A DNA stretch of 64,000 bases from Lanius collurio (Eukaryota; Chordata; Aves; Passeriformes; Laniidae), in NCBI GenBank assembly GCA_020086605.1, contig JACBWW010000003.1:60314582-60378581 (forward strand), given 5' to 3'. Each line of letters begins with the position of its first letter. Position 1 is the first letter of the stretch. The notes below the pieces were generated by a model. It ran no database searches. It was given only the letters and a program-made list of their open reading frames with translations, and had not been told where the DNA came from. This document shows, piece by piece, positions 35,987 to 48,260 of the stretch. The position numbers were made by a program, and so were the translations under genes.

Positions 35987-37149
35987 AATGTCCATTTACA
36001 CCTAAATTATTCTTGTGGTTGTACAGTTTTGTATCAAAGTCAGTGAGCAAGTCTTTTTCCAGGAGGAAAAGTATGTGAAACTTACAGTGTACTTGTGAGA
36101 CATAGAAAGTTGGAGGAAAGAAAAATGCTGCTTTAAAATCAACTTTTCCCCCATCTCATGGGACCAAAAGCACTGACAGTTTTGATTTTGGGGCTTAAAT
36201 TATATCACAGTGGCTGTTGGAAACTGCAGACTGGAATGTCAGTGTTGCTGGAATATAATAGTACAATGCCAGTAAATATCCCTGGATTTAGCTCTCACGT
36301 ATTCTTTGGTTTTTATTTAGTATTCCATCAATAACTTCGTTGTACATGCTTTCACACAGATAGTTCATTTCTTTCAAGGTGGTTTAACTGCCTAGCAACC
36401 TTATAAAAATAAATTTTGGTGTTCTGTAGTAACGGCTGAAAACAGAGGAGCTTACATTAATGCAACTGTGGTTTTTTGAGAGGTAGTGACTGAAATGCCC
36501 TGGCCTTTTTTTTTTGGTCAGAATTAATTCTAAGAGGAAAAATATTTTCAAGGATTTAATGAAGCTGATTGGTAAAGAATCAAGGAAAGTATGGCTATTA
36601 AGTAAATCATCCTACTTAAATAATGACTTTCAAAGATGTCAATGAGAGATGTGCATCCACACATTTTTTATGCCTTTGAAAATGCTCTTTTCTTCCCAGG
36701 AGAAATAGTAAATTGAAGCCTTCTGGAAAAGAACAAAACCAACCATAAACTGCTTTGCATTTATATCACTCAGCCCCCAGAGACGTAGATGGCTCTTCTA
36801 GTGTGAATGACATATTCAATCTTACAAAGATTTAAGTGTGAAACTGCAAACACTTATTACCAATTTCAGAGCTTACTTCTCTGAGTAGTTCCACCCAGAA
36901 GTATTGTATTTATTATTTACAAGCAGAAATTATGTGCGAAGTAGTTTCTAGAAGATCATGCTTGGGTGAAAATTTCGCCTTGCAGAGGTGACTGCAGAGT
37001 GTGTAGGAAGATAACTCTTAAATGATAGATTAACAGAAGTGTCTGAGCATTTGTCAGCAAGAAACAAGGTCAAATGAACTTCACATTCAACGTACAATTT
37101 TCAGAATTTTGTTCTGTTCTGTTTTGTTTTGTTCTGAACCTTCTGAAAA
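35987..37149. other. unique non-coding sequence
   Basis: No gene or dispersed repeat recognised. A TTCTG/TTTTG simple stretch (about 37109-37136) lies at its right end, against the CR1. Confidence 0.5.
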
Positions 37150-37953
37150 TGAATGTGCCCAGCACAGAGAGACAATCACCTCCCTGGTCCTGCCGGCCAC
37201 ACTATTGCTGACACAGAAGGCCAGGATGCCACTGGCCTCCTTGCCCCCCTGGGTGCATGGTGGCTCATATTTGCTTTCCAGCCACTCTGTGCCCAGCCTG
37301 GAGCACTACTGGGGCTTGTCATGACCCAAGGGCAGGACCCAGTCTTTGGTCTTCTTGAACCTCGTCCCACTGGCCCCACACCATCGATCCAGTCTGTCCA
37401 CACCCCCTTGCAGAGCCTTCTTACCCTCCAGCACGCTGGTACTCCCACCCACCTTGGTGCCATCTGTGACCTGTCTGAGAGTCCCCCAAATCACCTCATT
37501 GGAATAAAAAATAATATTAATCAGGACTCAACCCAATACCGAGTCCTGGGTCCCAGTAGTGATTGTCTGCCAGCTGGATTTAATTCCATTCACCAACACT
37601 CTCTGGCTTAGCCATCCAGTTATTTCAGGACACGATAGGGAGTGCATCCATTGGAGCCCTCCGAAGCCAGTTTCTCTAGTAAAATTCTTTGGGAAATGGT
37701 GTCAAAGGCTTCACTAAACTCCAGGTAGACACATCCACAACCTTTGTGTCATCCACCTAAGCATGTCACCTTGTAATAGGAGGAGATCATGTTAGTTCAG
37801 GCAGGACTTACCTTTTATGAACTGATGCTAGCTGATCCCTTTGTTGTCCCGTATAGGCTGCAAGATCACACTCAGGATGATCTGCTCCATGACCTCCCCT
37901 GACACTGAGGTCTGGCTGGCAGACCTGGAGTTCCCCAGAGCCTCCTTCCAGCC
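37150..37953 (-). pseudogene. CR1 LINE ORF2 remnant (reverse-transcriptase polyprotein, C-terminal half), broken
   Basis: Antisense reading gives disconnected blocks of the CR1 ORF2 protein. A frame over 37306-37494 carries VDRLDRW...TRFKKTKDWVLPLGHDKPQ, which matches the conserved CR1 segment just downstream of the reverse-transcriptase fingers/palm. In another frame, about 37170-37245 reads as the ILA...NSVAGRTREVI block further toward the C terminus. At 37550-37950 the antisense nucleotides match the palm region of CR1 (GTCAAAGGCTTCACTAAACT, GTCACCTTGTAATAGGAG and GATGATCTGCTCCATGACCT blocks). Frameshifts and stops separate the pieces, so no enzyme is made. The full protein should run near 900 residues with an AP endonuclease domain first; that domain is absent. 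Both ends are approximate. Confidence 0.85.
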
Positions 37954-40900
37954 AAGGCGCTCTGTGACACACAAACCTGTGTGCATTAGGAATTGAGTAC
38001 TTGGGACTATGTCTATGCCAGCAAATAAAACGGAATCAGGAACTGTCCTTTGGTGCTGAAACTCAATTGCATACCTTTTTAGATTGTTGCCATTGTTCCT
38101 GGGGTTCTTTTAGCCAACCAGCACTTTCCCAAACTGTTCCCTTCACAGCTCAGTAATTAGCACAGGCAAGCAACCATTCCTAATAAGCAGTTTCCATGCA
38201 GCTACACTTTACTGGACGGTGAGAGTGTGAGGTGGTTTGGACATTTTAGAGTGTCCCTTTCCATGCCAAGGTGTCCCAGTGACAGAAAACAGTCCTCAAC
38301 AAGCATAATTTGTTAGTATAAATTGAGTTTATGCATCCTGTTTCCTAGATGTTTACCCAAAGCAAAATCTCATCTAAATCTTCTGTTTGAAGATTGGCTG
38401 CTGCTATCCAAAAATACCCCAGGAAGCATTGATCTAAGACCAGAAGGACTTAATTGGTGAGATGAACCTTGATTTTAAAAGCAGGAGCTTTGCCTGCAAA
38501 AACCAAGTGCAAACTCATGACTGGGAAGAACATACTGATGGCTTACTGGGTGTTCTTCATCACTTCAGCTTTATTTTCAAATTACTTCTTTTGCATTGCT
38601 TCTGAAGGAAGGTGCTGCTCATGTTAGAGCTCTGCCCTGGTATTAGCAACTGGCTACCATCAGCTCATTAAACTGCACCACTTCAAAATGCCAGTAAAGC
38701 AGCAATGACTGAAGCCACTGCAGCTGGGGTGATGTGATTCTGCAATGGGAGCAGCTGTAAACTTTGTACCAGCAGGAGTTGTGCCACCAGCCTGTGCTGG
38801 TGGTTTGTATTGGGGCAGCTGTGCCAGGGTTTGTAATGTGGGAAAACCAACATAATGGAACCTCAGATATGTCATTCTTATCTGACTGTTCATTCTGCCC
38901 TGATGCAGAACGGGCTCAGAGCTCAATATTCATCTCTCACTCTTGATGTGAGCTCATAATATCAGTTTGCCATGCAGGTATGCAGCATGTATGGAAGAAC
39001 TAGGAAAATGAACTGTTAACTTTATCCTGGTCCAGGCATCAATGGGATCCTTTGGAAACCCTTACACTTCAGGAGCATTTTTGCTAGGTGGTACCTCCAA
39101 TTATGTTTCCAGTACAGAATTATTTTCTTCAGTTTTTCACAAAACCTGAAGCACTGTTTCTAAGATGAAGGACATCGAGCCTCCAATCCTTTCGAGTCTT
39201 CTTCAGAATCATGTATTTCCTCCTTTACAGAGCTTATGTGTTATCCCAGCAGTTTTATTTCCTACTGAGGTCTTTTCTTAGATGTCTGATATCCATAGAA
39301 GTATTTGAAATCATTAATCTCAGAGACTGGACTCCTTGTATGAGTGGAGTATTCAGAAACTGCAGATCTCTCTTCTGAATTAACTTAGCTGGTGACAAAT
39401 TTCAATGTTTCCTTTCTCCACCTGCTAAGTGCAGTAAATCCACAGTCAGACTTGCTTGGAAGATGTCCGGCTTAGATGCCACAGCCAATAATAAATCAAA
39501 ATGAAAATGTTACATGAATAGGCCAGAATAAAGCTGGCTTTGCATGTTGCCAGCCTACCTGAGGGAGGTCTGGTTGTCCTTAACAATAACATAAATTTTA
39601 ACTCACAATAATTTAACAAGATTACATATTAAGAAGAGAGGTATACAAATATGCAAACATCAAAAGAGATCAGACAAAGCTTGATGATAACTTTTTCTGT
39701 CAGAACACACTGTGACTTGAAATGCATTGCAGATCAGGTTTTTTAGGAATTCTCTTTTAGAAGAAAACCCAGGAGGAAATTTCTGACCTTTTGACTTTTT
39801 TCAGAATCAAATATTTAAATTTTACTATCAGTGCATCATTTTGATATGTGTTCTCAGCAGAGTGGATGCTGTGGTGCTAACCATCATAGCCTTAATCTCC
39901 TGCCATTGCACCCTCTGACCACTGAGTCTCTTTGGAAGACAGTCTGCAAAACAAAACTGGTGTTCCTCCAGAGAGTGAAGAAGTGCTTCACAGAGGTGAA
40001 GGGTAAGTCACAGACCTCTGTGATGATTACCAAAGTGCAGTGTGCGGGATCTTTCATCAATGTAGCCATAAAAGCCACAGCAAGGTCAGCTGAGTGCCTT
40101 CACAGTCCTCCACATTCCCTGCACCTGGTCAAAGACACAACTCCATTATCTGTTTTACCTCCTGTTTCTGGTGGATCAGTGTGGACATACCTTCATCTCT
40201 GCTGACGGACTAAGGGCCCTTGATGTTTCTAGTGGAGCATTAAGGGGAACTCAAATAATGCCCCAGGAAGGTTAGGCTGAAAGCCTGCTAGTTAGATGAT
40301 TCATCTGACCTAACATTAGGTGTCTGTCACTTGCCTGGGCTTTTATTACATTCAGTGGTGACCTGATCAGTATAGTCCATGGAGATTAGTGCATGATTCA
40401 TCCTAACAAATGCAGCTCTCACTGAGGGTGAGATGAATCATGCCACAAGCTACAGTAACTCTACTGACTAACTCTTTGCTGACTGCAAAGACAGCCCAGA
40501 GTGACTTGCTTAGAAATAAAAGTCTAACTCTATAAATATTCACATTTAGCTAAACAAATTCCACTTAATACATCTTAAGGGTTCTCAACACTTCTGAAAT
40601 TACTTTTGACACCTGCATTTGAACACCTGAATTAGAAACATCCATGTTTGAGTAATCATACTTGAGAATACTGCTAAAATCGTGGTGTCCCTACTCATGC
40701 TTAATTACATTGTTAGGAGGACATAAACAGTGGCTCTTCCTGATGCACTACACTGAGGTGTGTTGTAATACTTTCCAGGGCATGTGAGAGGTTTCTGTCT
40801 TAAGGAAGCATCAAAGGTATTATGGAAAGAATTCAAATGATTCAGCTTGAATACACACAGCAGATAAGTAGATCTAGGTGATTCACTTCCCCTCTGGTGT

Positions 40901-41500
40901 GTTCTAAGCACTGGGAGTGAAAAACTTACTTGGTTGAGATATTTTTCATGGAGGAGAACAAAGGAGTTCAGGCAACTTCATCTTGTCTCCTGCTCACTGC
41001 TCTGTGGATTGACACTGTCTTTCTGACAAACTCAGAGGGAGCTGACTTCAGTTAAGCCCAGATTTTATCCCAGAAAGATAAAGCTGATAAACTTACACAG
41101 CTTTGAGCTGTGGTTATGAAATTCATTACATTAGTACTTGGAGTTTTCAGTTGTGATCTAACTTTTGGGATCAAATTAAACTACATATAATAGATATTCT
41201 GCTAAAAGCAAATGAAGAATAATCTGTCCAGCTAAATAATACTTCCCACATATTCCCTTTTCTAAACTGTAGTAAGGAGAGTCAACACAGTTTCTCACAG
41301 AGTTAATCATGCCTTGGGCATCATATCATCAGAAGACTGTGGATGGAATAGAATTTTACTGAAGCTCAATATTTATTTGAAGCATAACAGTATCAGTAGA
41401 AGTTATCAGGGCATCATCAATAAAGGAATAACAAGAGTTTGAAAACAAAATAAAATTTAAATAAATAAAAATTCTATATTGAATAAGAAAGACTCTGGAA
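37954..41500. other. unique non-coding sequence
   Basis: About 3.5 kb with no repeat family or exon I can support. A 124-codon frame (39831-40205) shows no domain. Confidence 0.5.
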
Positions 41501-41643
41501 AATCATGGAATCGTAGAATGATTTGGGTTGGAAGGGACCTTCAAGATCATCTAGTTCCAAGCCCTCTGCCATGGGCAAAGACACCTTCACTGGACTCAGG
41601 ACCCCATTCAATCTGGCCTTGATACCTCCAGGGCTGGGGACTT
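41501..41643 (-). mobile_element. CR1 LINE 3' end
   Basis: AATCATGGAATCGTAGAATG, GGTTGGAAGGGACCTTCAAG, ATCATCTAGTTCCAAGCCCT, GCCATGGGCAAAGACACCTT and CCTCCAGGGCTGGGGAC form the classic antisense CR1 3' terminus. The copy is 5'-truncated after about 140 bp. Confidence 0.94.
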
Positions 41644-42413
41644 TTTCATAATGCCTGAAGTCATTAACAACTCCTGAATAAGGAAAACCATCTCCCTTGT
41701 TTGTGTTCTGGATGTGGCCTCTAGATGTTACCGAAAGCAAAACACTAAGAAATTTTGAGAAGGTGCTTATGTCAGGGCTTGAAAGAGTACCTTGGAGGTA
41801 CAGGTTGCATTGTGTCATAGTTCTCCTTTCTGGTACATCTTAAAGAAACATCTGCAATGCCCCCCTGGCACTGCAGATTTAATGCCAACACAGTACAATT
41901 GAATCATATGCTGTAGCAGATGTTTAGCAGACTGCTCAGGACATTAGCAGAGAACAAGACCAGAGCTGTTGTCTGGGGGAATGAACAATGTGATACAAGA
42001 AGCTGTTCAGTAGTTCCAGCAATGGTATCAATTCCTTGATACCCTCCACACATGCACAGAGTGCTGCAAGAATATAATGAGGCATTCTGGAAGGACACAT
42101 CTGGGAGTCCTTGAAGTAATCTAAAAGTGTTTCTTTTGCCTTTGTAATGTCCTGTCCTCTCACAGCGACCTAGAAAAAGTCCTCTAGGACACATGAGTCA
42201 CCACTATCATTGTTACCTTACCTTTCCTTATTTTCCTTTTTGGCAAGTAAGTTATTATCTTGCACATAAAATTATTCCGGAAAGGTTTTATGAGAAATTA
42301 ACCCTAATTATACTTTTCATTCTCTTTTAGGGAATAACCCAGAAGCTAGAAAGCCATTTCATTATATAGCTGTAAATGAGCCACTCTAGGCTGTACAGAG
42401 GTCATGCATATAT
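41644..42413. other. unique non-coding sequence
   Basis: Nothing recognisable. Two overlapping minus-strand frames (75-96 codons) lack any domain. Confidence 0.5.
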
Positions 42414-42485
<72 letters not shown>

Positions 42486-42521
42486 ATCTATCATCTATCT
42501 ACCTATCTACTTATCAATCTA
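42414..42521. repeat. (TATC)n microsatellite, about 18 pure units plus degenerate tail
   Basis: An uninterrupted TCTA/ATCT run covers 42414-42485, then degenerates (AATCTATC, ACCTATC, ACTTATC) to about 42521. A pure tract of this length is very likely polymorphic in length. Confidence 0.95.
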
Positions 42522-43469
42522 TACTTGAATTGTTTTTAATAAATATTCCTACTGTCATGAAAAGAAGTGTATAAACTTTTTTTGTTTTGTTTTGTTTTGT
42601 TTTTTAATGCATGGTTTTCCTAGGGAAAGGAGAATGCTATGAAAGTATGATAAGTATGATACAGTACATATATGCCAGAGTACATCCATCATAGAAATCA
42701 GCACTAGCAAAGAGTAATCCAAAAGGGAAATGATTTCATGTTTATAACTGAAAGAGACAGCATTTTTAAATCCCTTTCTTATATTAATTATCATCTTTGA
42801 AAATAGGCTAGAGATTTTGTTTCCTGTATTTCACAATCTATATTTCACCTAGATGGAGCCATCTGTGGAGCTATTAACTGCATGTGGAGACACCCAAACA
42901 CTTCATTTCTGTTCAGACCTTCCCGAATGGATGCATTTTCTGCTACAGATGCCTGGAAGACTCAATGAGATGACGACAATTAGGTGAACTGAGCCTTATG
43001 CACAGTTCTTTGCTGGTGAATATCTAATTTCTACAGCACAGGATGGGACACTTCTGTAACACATCAGAAATGAAGTTGCTCCACTGAGAGGAGTGAAGAA
43101 GTTGTTTTACTGATTAGCCTAAAGTCAGCTGATTAGAGATGGAGATATGGGTTCAGAACATTTGGCTTAATTTGTCAGACCATGATTTTGCATTTGGGCT
43201 TAGTTTAATAAGCCTATTTTGTGGGGAAAAATATTTTCTGAAATATAAATAGATCTGGGTACCTCTGGAACACCTCATAATAAACCATCTCTCAAGAAAA
43301 TCATGCAAGGAATGGAGATCAGGTTTAAAATGTGAGCAAAACTGCTCTCTGAAGCAACATACACCCACAACATAGAGGAACCTGAGAGGAATCTTCACAG
43401 ATGCTTGCTGTCCTAAAAGATAAGGGACTGCTGTGCAGCATTGGGATGTTTAATTTCAGGAAAGCTTTT
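42522..43469. other. unique non-coding sequence
   Basis: Contains a (TTTTG)n stretch at about 42578-42606 and otherwise nothing assignable. 43095-43180 has faint MIR-like blocks that are too weak to call. Confidence 0.5.
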
Positions 43470-43543
43470 CCCTATTCCTTTAGACCCCATTCCTTTAGAC
43501 CCCATTCCTTTAGTCCCCATTCCTTTAGTCCCCATTCCTTTAA
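43470..43543. repeat. 15-bp minisatellite, about 4.9 copies
   Basis: The unit CCCCATTCCTTTAGA/T repeats from 43470, with starts at 43470, 43485, 43500, 43515 and 43530. The first unit has one change (CCCTATTCC) and the last loses register at TTTAAG. Two units end AGA and the next two end AGT, showing that neighbouring units were copied in pairs. Because 15 is divisible by three, all frames stay open and give short PHSF-type peptide repeats without coding meaning. Confidence 0.92.
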
Positions 43544-44642
43544 GACTCATGATTTTGTTGCACCTGGACCTTGCAAGATATGCTTTTTCCTTATCAAATA
43601 ACAAAGCAACACTTTTTTTACTTATCCAGAAGTTTTGTAGAACTACCTTCTCACAATGAAAAATACATGTTTTAGACTAAAAGACTGGTGATTTCTCTCA
43701 GTTCTACCTAGGAATTGTTATTAAGGTGCATTGGCAGTGCTGGGAAGGAGGAACTTAAGCAGCTCCAGTCCAGCCTTTGTGTGACAGGTAACTACAGCTG
43801 CTCTGTGATTTATAGACTTAGTAAGGATGTTCTTAGCAGTCCCAGAATTAGGATGAGACAGATTGCTGCACCTGAAAATATAATGTATGATGTTGCATTA
43901 AAGCTGTTACCAACTGAATCTTAAACTTTGTATAATTTCTACAGACACATGTAGCTGCTTACTGAAGGCAAATAAGTTATTAACATGCAAAAATATTTCT
44001 TTAGAGACTATTTGCTTCTGAACACAATATGGAGTGCAGAACCTTTGGATAAACTCCAAGTTGCCAGTAGTAGAGTTGAGTGAATGATTCAGAACAAGCA
44101 ATGTGACTGTTGAATTTTTCTTTCTGCTTAAAAGCTGTCTTCAGACACATCAGTATTTCCTGAGATTAATTTTACTCCAATCAAATTTTGAAAAGGGAAA
44201 AAAACTACCACAGAACAAAAAAATTCCTTAAGTCTATAGCTTGATCTTGAGAAATCTCCTTGAGAATACACATTACTCCACCCCCATAGCCTAGTGCATG
44301 TGATTTTTTTTTAATTGAAGGAAACAGAAACTAGATGTTTCATCTAAAGAGGAAGCTGAGGAGGACTGGTGGTGTTTATCAGGGTGTATGGCAGAAAAAA
44401 TTCTGTTTGGTCTGTCGTTACTTATTAAGAGATGTTGGGTTAAAATCTGCGTAGGAAGATGATGTGAGTATTACTGATGAAAAATTGCATTTGTAGATTA
44501 TTTTTGGAGGGTTTTTTTCTCTGTCTGCAGTGATGGGGCAGTTATCACTCTGAAGGAGATCTTTAAGACTGGTGAAACAGCAAAGTTCTGTAGAGATCCA
44601 CACTGAGGGACCTCTAAGTATTTGGATCCTTTGATCTTTAGT
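43544..44642. other. unique non-coding sequence
   Basis: No gene or repeat recognised. Confidence 0.5.
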
Positions 44643-44760
44643 CATTGGCACTTGGGGACATGGTTCAGTGTGGCCATGGTGGTGCTGAGTTAATGTTTGT
44701 ACACAATGGCCTTAGAGGTCTTTTCCAACCTAAACAATTCTATGGTTCTATCCATAAAAT
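44643..44760 (+). mobile_element. CR1 LINE 3' end
   Basis: ACTTGGGGACATGGTTCAGT, GTGGTGCTGAGTTAATG, CCTTAGAGGTCTTTTCCAAC and CTAAACAATTCTATGGTTCT are the sense 3' terminus of a CR1 subfamily ending in ATTCTATGATTCTAT. It is severely 5'-truncated. Confidence 0.9.
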
Positions 44761-47700
44761 ACCAAATCAGGAAGACAAATCAAGGAGTTTTGCCAAGGAT
44801 ACTCTGAGATGGCTGAGTTTGGCTACAACTCCTCTGGAAAACCAGAGATGTTCAGATGAACATCTCAAACTTCAGATCATATTTCCTGATATGATCTTCT
44901 TAGATATGGGGCATTTCTCACCATTCCTCACTAGCTGTGGTGAGGACAGAACCAGCTCCCATACAGAGATAACCCCTCTGCACTCAGGACTTTCCTGTCA
45001 ATGGATTGATGGAAAAAGACATAATAGATGACCTTGGTGATGGGCAGTAATGCAGTCAGTGGGATATACCAGCAAGCCCCTACAAGATTTGCTGTCTCTC
45101 TTATGCTCTTCTGATCTACTTTTCCCTTTTTCCTCTCACACCTTATCAGTTCAGAGTACAAACTGGCTGAAGGATGGCTTAGCTCTGGGCATGCAAGATT
45201 CCCATTGAAATGGATATTCTGTCTTCCCACAAGGCTTCCAAGTATCTGCACCCCAGCAGTAGTACAGGCATAAAGTCTGATGAGCTATCTCTATACTACT
45301 GTCCATGGATTTCTGCCAGATTTGTGGCTCATTATTCAATGCTTCATGTACTGGCTCAAAAATAGAAGGAATGTTTTGGGTTATGGGAGTGATCTATAGT
45401 GGTTTGGGAAATCCCTTTTCCTTAGGAGCCCAAGAAGAAAACAACTGTGGAAACACAAAATGGATTTTTCTTTAATGGTAGAAGCACTGCTGTCAGTATG
45501 CTCAAGGAAGAACTAACCTCTTACTAAGCTGATTTTTTCCCCCCATCAATTCATGTTTAGTTAACAGTGTTTAAACTGCTTCATTATAATCCTTTCCTCT
45601 AATAAATGCTTCAGCCTTTCAACTAAAGCAAGGTGGTTTATATTTGTGTACACTGCAGAGCCAATCTGCAGTGCCTTGTGGCAGTGTTTGCAGAGGATGT
45701 AGCAGGAATTTAGTGCCATCTCTGGGGAATTGGACCACTATTATTTACAGTCCCCTGAGTGTAAGTCCTTGCATACCATTTCTGAAATGTCACCCTGATG
45801 CAGTACATATCAAAGTGTGAAATTCTGTGCATGTTTGTGCCACTAGATTTTGGCATGGATTTGGAATTTGAAGAGTAGAAACTGGTCCCACTAAATAATA
45901 TGAACCTTGTGGAATCATGCCAGCTGCTTCTTGCTAATGTGACCTTTTCTTCCATGTTTCTCTTTCCCTGTCTGGCTGATGGATAGGATGATTTTAGGAG
46001 ACTTTAGTACATGATAGGGCTGCCAGGTTTGGATCCACATCCAATTATTTCCAAAGGTCAAAGACACTTGCACTGGGCATTTGTGTTTGCATTCCTTCTC
46101 TTAATTTCCAGGAATACTGGTGACAAAAATAAGGCAGAGGCTAATTCTACTGGTTATACGAACCCTTGCCTAGATATCACTGCTATCTTTCTTATTATAG
46201 CTTATATTTTAAAAGAAACCAACTTATTCCTTACCTGCCTGCTTGTAGGTCTTTTTGTACCTTCCTATTCCAACACTGGACTTCCCTGGAGACAGAACTG
46301 AATTAGAGAGATTGCTGGATTGATTCAGTCTGGCAGCTCCTGTGTTAATATTGGTCTTAACTTCAGGAGTTGTCAAACAATAAATAAATAAATGACAAAC
46401 CAAAACATGCCAGGGTTTTTATTTTCGACATGGCAGAAGAAAGAAAAACAGAACTGAAAGAGCTTAGGTCTCCTACTTTGTTCTATCTGTCCTAGAGAAA
46501 GAAAGAAAAGCATTTAAACTTTTCAAGATCAATATCCATGAAAAACTTATGACTAAATAAATCAAAATGAGAAAGACATTGACTAAAATAATAGTTTGGA
46601 TATCTAGACATTGAAATCTAGGTTTACATTTTGTCAGCCACTACTTTTTTTGAGCTCTATATGCTTCAAATTTAAAGATTCTGTAGCTTCTTTGAATTAC
46701 TTTTACATTTATCTTTCTGTGGATCCAGACCTTTGTTTTTGGTTAGAAGGAACAAAATTCCCAAGGACTACAATGTTTCAGATTCTGTGCAAGCTGTAAA
46801 GTTCCCCTGAAACCACTTTCATTAATTTTGCAGAAGTTGCAGCCTTAAGGCTTTAAAAAGTGCTAAGCAATCAGCAGTCACTCATTTGGGAGCCTAATTA
46901 TGGAGTTGGGAAACAAATATGTCTTGGTCTATCACTTGCCTTGCATAATATGCGTTCTGGGACTTAACCCCACACCTGCTCATACAGATGTGTAAATACT
47001 TGAGACTGCTGGGTACCAACCCAGAGATCTCTTTCCAAGTATGCCACTGAGTGACATGGGAAAGCATCTGCATCCTTCAGCCCAGGAAGAGGAGTCTCCT
47101 GGTGGCTGAAATTGGTATTTTATGATTTCAGATATCATCTGAAGTATTTGAAGTGTCTCTGAGTAGCAGTACAATGACCTCTACTCATATCTAATGAACT
47201 GATATACATTCTCACATACATTGTGCTGGAAAAGTGCAAACCTTTCAGATGTGTAATAAACAAAATTAAGCTAAGATATGCTATTTCCTGAACTGTTTCT
47301 TTTTAAGGAACATATCTAGCATCTATGCCAAACCAACTCATCTCAATTTTAGCAATATATTTTTTTCTTTCCTATTTTTTTTGACAATGGCAACAGACAC
47401 TGGTTTTGGAAGGTAAATCAGAATTACCTGGAATGGACTGGCACTGTTTGTCTGACAGAGGGTTTGGAAGAGGAGCTGAACTCTCCTAGGTGGACCAGGC
47501 AAGCCTTTGAGCTCATTAGCTCCTCCTTTCATTTGCTCACCCCTAAACTGAATCCCTGCCCCCTCAGTTCTTCTTTTCCCTGTTTTAATAGCCTGAGGTG
47601 ATGCTTGCTGCATAGTTTGAGACTTTGAGGCTTTTGGAGGAATGTAAATCAACCTTTTTCTTTTAAGTATCAGATGACACTCGTGGGTAAGTGCTGCCCA

Positions 47701-47774
47701 AGGGCCAATCTCCTGTCCAGCTGCTGTCTCACTCCCTCCTGCTCAAGAGATCAAGTGAAATAATAGGATGGAAA
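44761..47774. other. unique non-coding sequence
   Basis: About 3 kb without a recognisable gene or repeat. A 9-bp hairpin at 45651-45673 (CACTGCAGA/TCTGCAGTG) is within chance expectation. Confidence 0.5.
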
Positions 47775-48260
47775 ATCACTTCGTTTAAGACAAAGACAAG
47801 GAAAGCACTTTCCAATTGCCACCATGGGCAAAATAGACTTGTCTTGGGGAAAATTGGCTCAATATATTATCAGTTATATTAAATTCAGGTAATCAGAAAC
47901 AAAGACAAAAGTTAAAACACCTCCCTTCCACTCCTTTCCCAAACCCAGCTTCCCCCGTTCACTCCCAATTCCTCTCCCCTGAGGGTGCAGGGATGGGGCT
48001 GTGGTTGGCAGCCCCAGCATGGTCTAGGCTGTTTCCCTGCCTACAGTCCTTCAGGGACAGCTGTTCCCAGTGGGAGTCTCCCCATCTGTCTCCCTATTCT
48101 GTGGCTCCAAGGGTTTGCTGCCTGCAGCCTCCTCCTTTCCCACAGAGTGTAACTGCTCCTCTCCAGGACAGTCATTGAGGTACATGATGGAGCTCTTCCT
48201 CCATATTCCTTTCAGATACTGAGCTCCTCTTTGCTTTCATGCCCTGTAACTCCATCCAGT
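47775..48260 (-). mobile_element. probable ERV-derived fragment
   Basis: AAGACAAAGACAAGGAAAGC, AATTGCCACCATGGGCAAAA, GACTTGTCTTGGGGAAAATT, ATTATCAGTTATATTAAATT, CAAAAGTTAAAACACCTCCC and the C-rich block after it follow, in order, a repeat I recall from avian ERVL-type elements in antisense orientation. After about 48000 the match is only a general C-rich, CCCAGTGGGAGTC-like pattern. Family, strand and right end are uncertain. Confidence 0.5.
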
